From contig NZ_RDBP01000029.1 in the NCBI RefSeq assembly GCF_008042045.1, forward strand, positions 29,850-65,692: a stretch of DNA of 35,843 nucleotides, in the 5' to 3' direction. Below the pieces are notes generated by a model. That model ran no database searches and was not told the origin of the DNA. It was given only the letters and a program-made list of their open reading frames with translations. A program made the position numbers and the translations under genes. The number at the start of each line of letters is the position of its first letter. Position 1 is the stretch's first letter. Positions 33,501 through 35,843 of this stretch are shown piece by piece. Source of the stretch: Streptomyces sp. T39 (GTDB taxonomy: Bacteria; Actinomycetota; Actinomycetes; Streptomycetales; Streptomycetaceae).

Positions 33501-34417
33501 TCCGAGAGGCGCCGAATCGTCTGCCGGTAGTCGGCGGGGAAGTCGCCCTCGGCGGACCTGACATGGGTCAGGACGCGGTAGGGCCCGTCGCCGGGGAGGG
33601 TACAGCCGAGGCTGCCGTCTTCGTTTCTGGAGGGGCAGATCCGCTCACCGGTGTCGTTCGTGATCCACGTCGTGGCCGAGCCATGGCGGACTGTTTCGGC
33701 CTCCGCGAGGATGCGCTCTCCGGGCCGGCCGGTGAAGCGCTGGCATATGAGGGCCAGGGGACTGAGTGCCGTAGCTATGAGCTCCGGCTGGTCGAAGGCG
33801 GTGCCGATCTCCGGCTTACAACCTTCCGTGGTCCGCAGCGCGGTGACGCTGACCGTCACTGTTGGGGTATCGGGCCAGCCGATGTTGACGATCTGGAGGG
33901 TGAAGTCCCCAGCGCGCGGCAGGTCGCACCAGCCCTCACCCCAATTGGGATGGTGACACTCCACTTCTTCCGCTCCGTCGAAAACACGGGGGTAGATGTC
34001 GGGCCCGGACGCCTTTAGCAGGACTCTGTGCATGCCGGGCTGCGCGGCGCTGATGGCGAAGCACGCGGACGTCTCCGGCGGGACCGTCGTACGGCCGACT
34101 GCCGTGCCCGGGTCGTTGTACGGGGCGATTGCGAGGGGCTCACACTCTGCCGACGCCGGTGCGTCGGCCGGCGTCTGCTCATTGTCGCTGGTGCCCGCGT
34201 TCCTTGCGGCGCCTGGTGACGCTGCCGCTGAGGCGGCGGGCTCGGAGACAGCGCGCAAGGCTGGTGCGGGTGGCGGTGGGGCAGCCGCCGTGACGGTGGC
34301 GTCAGGGCCGGCCCAGGCTGCTCCGGACGGGACGAGTGTGGACAGCAGCACGGCCAGCGCAAGCGTCGTTGCAAGGCGCGGCGCGCGTCTTTCGCGCATG
34401 CGGAATCGGTTGAGCAT
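30575..34417 (-). CDS. Large secreted multidomain protein (Cys repeats, IPT/TIG, Ig-like, FG-GAP)
   Basis: 1280 residues from the ATG at 34417 with a G-rich ribosome site directly ahead; the open frame to 34624 is not used. The signal peptide (RMRERRAPRLATTLALAVLL, then STLVPSGAAWA) is followed by an Ala/Pro-rich linker. About residues 90-850 hold seven degenerate repeats of roughly 105 residues, each with conserved Cys and often closing in a GC pair (CTLPGDGPYRVLTHV, CTLPAAGTYTLLTKD, CELTGTAPFRVLVSS, CDLTAGSAYTVLFTG, CAVTGSTAYQVILTV). Then an IPT/TIG-like domain (ISVGKVTPTNGTGGSKVTVQ), an Ig-like domain (YTYRWKADGQPVDGATSATW), and a C-terminal FG-GAP/VCBS-type beta-propeller region (GDMNGDGCNDVLVR, GDITGDGRADLIAR, GDITGDGRGDLVAR, GDITGDGTSDLVAR), which probably binds calcium. 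Probably an extracellular adhesion or binding protein; no enzyme domain seen. Confidence 0.88.
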   Translation of the reverse strand: MLNRFRMRERRAPRLATTLALAVLLSTLVPSGAAWAGPDATVTAAAPPPPAPALRAVSEPAASAAASPGAARNAGTSDNEQTPADAPASAECEPLAIAPYNDPGTAVGRTTVPPETSACFAISAAQPGMHRVLLKASGPDIYPRVFDGAEEVECHHPNWGEGWCDLPRAGDFTLQIVNIGWPDTPTVTVSVTALRTTEGCKPEIGTAFDQPELIATALSPLALICQRFTGRPGERILAEAETVRHGSATTWITNDTGERICPSRNEDGSLGCTLPGDGPYRVLTHVRSAEGDFPADYRQTIRRLSDPAGCAPASVNAWGAPPTAAAPSTGCRVFHAPAAGRYDIYRVAWEERTRLTVYDASGKTVCKSWLACTLPAAGTYTLLTKDAVLILDRASAQGCTPTELRTVDATFAVAGEIDCLILPLPAGAHLAVLKPLSSPGPHPDVVVVDAGGTHVCDYSSDSTGTCELTGTAPFRVLVSSDETEPGTGPYRLVLYRADQESSCPVLPAGSFSADSAASRLSTGDGVFTHCLTIPADDHSVGEILQLNTVSGTSTAQFAVYGPDGREKCSTYPARSAWTSCDLTAGSAYTVLFTGRDTPASYTLTRRDVTSTAKGCTTTPAIAVGGPSTGGTPPAPGDLLCHQVTTSDAGDALHLNVRDPLGTISVLAFDEQGDVGSCSYRNTACAVTGSTAYQVILTVPTSQKSADSYRLDALRIATSDGPAPECVRVPNVSYGHGPLNGALDEQHTATCAALPTGNSDSFDIDITDTSGATTTAVPALYGTSSLYEGCRYFVPDGYVCRVAESGPYGDSAPSILVIGLPEKAPRTDYRAELRCSTTLCGAETISVGKVTPTNGTGGSKVTVQVTGTALHEGTKVRIENADKTIESTTTSVSADRRTLTAVLDLTGAAPGAWTLSVITHNSRQYSRGTFTVTPGPVLNTAVPVVKGAAHVGSLLTAGTGTWIPAPDAYTYRWKADGQPVDGATSATWRVPASLLGTDISVEVTASKAGRPSGTAESAAHTVTAARRDHTGTGGRPDGPGDLLTLTSGGVLAFRHGALPGTFTGTTGASGWSAKVTAVPFGDMNGDGCNDVLVRMTDGTLRSYRPGCGQAVAPASPHIVLGGGWGAYDVLTSPGDITGDGRADLIARTPAGDLYRYEDDGSGKLTPRVRLGGGWQIFNSVVGVGDITGDGRGDLVARDTAGALWRYDGTGSGTFAARVKLGTGWQIFNTLVGTGDITGDGTSDLVARDTAGVLWRYAGTGQGNFAGRVKIGGGWQTYASLF

Positions 34418-34967
34418 GCCGTTCCCCCCCCAGGACCGGTCGGATGAATGTGTGGCGGCCTCGTATCCGCTCGATGCGAGAACCACCAGCAGACCGGGCC
34501 GAGAGCGCGATGATCGCACACCCGTGCCATGGCGAGAAGACAGGGTGTGGGGCGAGGCGCAGGGCGTAAAGCAGGACGCGTCCCCTTCCCTTGGAGTCTC
34601 CTCAGCGCGGCTGCCCGAAGGCATGCCACCTCGCTAAGAGAGCAGGTGCATGCCTTCGCGTGTGTAGGGCAGGCCTCCGGTGGTCGGTTGGGCAAGCCCT
34701 GCGCGGCGTTGGGCAAGCCTCTAGCAACCGGTCGGCGTGCGTCTGGGCAAGCCTGCGAGGTAGCGGGCACCTCCTCTCAGGCGGTCTGCGAGGCGGCGGG
34801 AGGGTGGATCGGTCACGCTAGGCGGGGTCGATGGGCGGCTCGGGGTATGGCCTCGTTCCAGAGTGCGACTTAACAGCAACGGCTGGCTCGGCGGCAGCGC
34901 CTGGTATCGGCACGTTGAGCCGGAGCGCTGACTGGCGCGGCTCGCGCTGTTCACAGCCCTTCGAGGG
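34418..34967. other. Intergenic region with short direct repeats
   Basis: 550 bases without a supported gene. It must carry the promoter of the secreted-protein gene. The notable content is the repeat set at 34667-34753. The right end abuts the IS5-family element. Confidence 0.4.
34667..34753. repeat. GGGCAAGCC direct repeats
   Basis: GGGCAAGCC occurs at 34690-34698, 34711-34719 and 34745-34753, and as GGGCAGGCC at 34667-34675; start-to-start spacings are 23, 21 and 34 bases. The first three spacings are near two helical turns, as in iterons or multi-site operators. No matching protein can be named. Confidence 0.6.
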
Positions 34968-34996
34968 TCTTAGACCGTGTCCTACGTGGTGAGGCG
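34968..34996. repeat. Left terminal inverted repeat of the IS5-family element
   Basis: 29 bases, identical to the reverse complement of 35815-35843. Confidence 0.9.
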
Positions 34997-35011
34997 ATCG
35001 TTGGTCCGCTT

Positions 35012-35829
35012 ATGGGGCGGGGTACGTGGAGTTGGATTGTTCCGGACGGGCTGTGGGACATCGCGAAGCCGTTGATCCCTCCGTCGAGGGTGCGGTCGCA
35101 GGGCGGTGGGACTCGGGACACGCCTGATGAGACGGTGTTCGCCGCGATCGTCTACGTGCTGGTCAGCGGTTGTGCCTGGCGGGCGTTGCCGCCGTGCTTC
35201 GGGATGTCGAAGTCAACTGCTCATCGACGGTTCATGATCTGGTCGAGGGCCGGCGTGTGGGGCCGGCTTCACGAGGCGGTCCTCGACCGGATCGATGAGT
35301 GCGGCCTCCTCGACCTGTCCCGGACGGTGCTCGACTCCGCGCACGTGCGGGCCAAAAGGGGGGCGAACTCACAGGTCCGAGCCCCGTGGACCGGGGCAAG
35401 GCGGGTTCCAAGATGCACGTCCTGTCGGACGCGAACGGGCTGCCCCTGGTCGTCGGCGTCTCCGCGGCCAACACCCACGTCAGCCAAGCGCTGAAGTCCA
35501 TGGTTGCTGGCCTCCAATCGAGACACGATCCCCATCGCGGCTGGCACTACAAGGCCCGCAAGCTCCACGCGGACAAGGCCTACGACGTACCTGAGCTGCG
35601 GAAATGGTTACGTGGCAAGCGGATCGGAGTCCGTATCGCACGTAAGGGCATCGAGTCATCGGAACGGCTCGGAAGGCGCCGGTGGGTGATCGAGCGGACC
35701 ATGTCATGGCTCACGGGCTACCGCCGCCTCAACCACCGCTACGAACGCCATCCCCGCAACTACCTGGCATTTCTCGGCCTCGCCGCCGCCATCTGCTGCT
35801 ACAAGCGACTCGTCCGCCTCACCACGTAG
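35012..35829 (+). CDS. IS5-family transposase, two frames joined by -1 frameshift
   Basis: The first frame (35012 to about 35360) encodes the N-terminal domain (WIVPDGLWDIAKPLIPPSRV, AAIVYVLVSGCAWRALPPCF, STAHRRFMIWSRAGVWGRLH) and the first catalytic Asp (TVLDSAHVRAK). At the homopolymer run AAAAGGGGGG (35354-35363) the reading must move to the -1 frame, which continues GGELTGPSPVDRGKAGSKMH, then the later catalytic part (KLHADKAYDVPELRKWLR and RRWVIERTMSWLTGYRRLNH) and stops at 35829 inside the right repeat. Two overlapping frames with a slippery run are normal in this group, so programmed frameshifting rather than damage is likely. The ATG at 35012 is the first reasonable start; the fused product is about 272 residues. 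Confidence 0.85.
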
Positions 35830-35843
35830 GACACGGTCTAAGA
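35815..35843. repeat. Right terminal inverted repeat of the IS5-family element
   Basis: 29 bases, overlapping the last five codons of the transposase gene, including its stop. Confidence 0.9.

Larger units (their letters stand above)
34968..35843. mobile_element. Complete IS5-family insertion sequence
   Basis: 876 bases bounded by perfect 29-base inverted repeats (34968-34996 and 35815-35843; the repeats begin TCTTAGACCGTG). The outermost bases may belong to the target site; a TA duplication flanking GACC ends would fit IS5-family habits. One two-frame transposase gene fills the element. The perfect ends suggest recent arrival. The window ends exactly at the right repeat. Confidence 0.9.

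Noticed and set aside
34418..34624. N-terminal extension of the large secreted protein
   Set aside because: It would bury the signal peptide; the ATG at 34417 has a G-rich ribosome site directly ahead.
34667..34753. CRISPR array
   Set aside because: Repeats are only 9 bases with irregular short spacers, and no cas genes are present.
1..35843. tRNA, rRNA or replicon telomere ends
   Set aside because: No cloverleaf-like sequence with a TTCGA-type arm in context and no run of telomeric palindromes was recognised by eye; a dedicated RNA search would be decisive.

Overview
High GC content, GC-rich third codon positions, GTG starts, and families such as Tap/Tpg, multiple cytochromes P450 and DUF4034/DUF7224-like proteins point to Streptomyces or a very close relative. 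The telomere genes (tap-tpg) and the density of insertion sequences and broken genes suggest an accessory or subtelomeric arm of a linear replicon (chromosome end or linear plasmid). This assignment is inferred from gene content; no replicon end is visible.

Layout. 1-6008: a cytochrome P450 island with four P450-fold proteins. Two adjacent CYP157-like proteins lack the ExxR motif; the left one runs off the window. A BlaI-type repressor follows, then a canonical P450, then a 249-residue P450 homologue whose heme-ligand cysteine is replaced by threonine. 6009-8813: small unknown genes, a strong terminator, an IS5-type transposase fragment, another gene fragment, and two small membrane proteins. 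9128-15223: an ordinary-looking chromosomal block on the minus strand, with a DUF4034-like protein, an Hsp90-family ATPase and, 18 bases behind it, a 1003-residue TPR protein. 15311-18307: a mobile-element scar with an IS21 IstA fragment, a SUKH (SMI1/KNR4) gene with one internal stop, an ISL3 transposase with a 1-base frameshift, and an orphan C-terminal fragment.

18461-23019: the telomere-maintenance operon. Tap carries an unusual N-terminal GntR-type winged helix and is followed by Tpg, the terminal protein. Two copies of an AACTTC-N6-GAAGTT palindrome lie upstream, one over the promoter. Two small unknown genes follow. 23058-23963 is a decayed site-specific recombinase. 23973-26107 (minus) is a compact three-gene unit: a short helical protein of the Streptomyces type VII secretion substrate type, a protein with a helical N-terminus and a lysozyme/transglycosylase-like C-terminus, and a translationally coupled small membrane protein.

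26749-30129 (minus) is a probable ABC export cassette (ATPase, small membrane subunit, large permease with an extracytoplasmic domain) behind a small secreted protein. 30575-34417 encodes a 1280-residue secreted protein with seven cysteine-containing repeats, an IPT/TIG domain, an Ig-like domain and FG-GAP repeats. The window closes with a complete IS5-family element (34968-35843) that has 29-base perfect inverted ends and a two-frame transposase.

The most promising parts for new biology are the GntR-Tap fusion with its paired operators, the thiolate-less P450 homologue beside ExxR-less P450s, the Hsp90-TPR pair, and the secreted lytic protein with its coupled membrane partner. No tRNA, rRNA or CRISPR array was seen.
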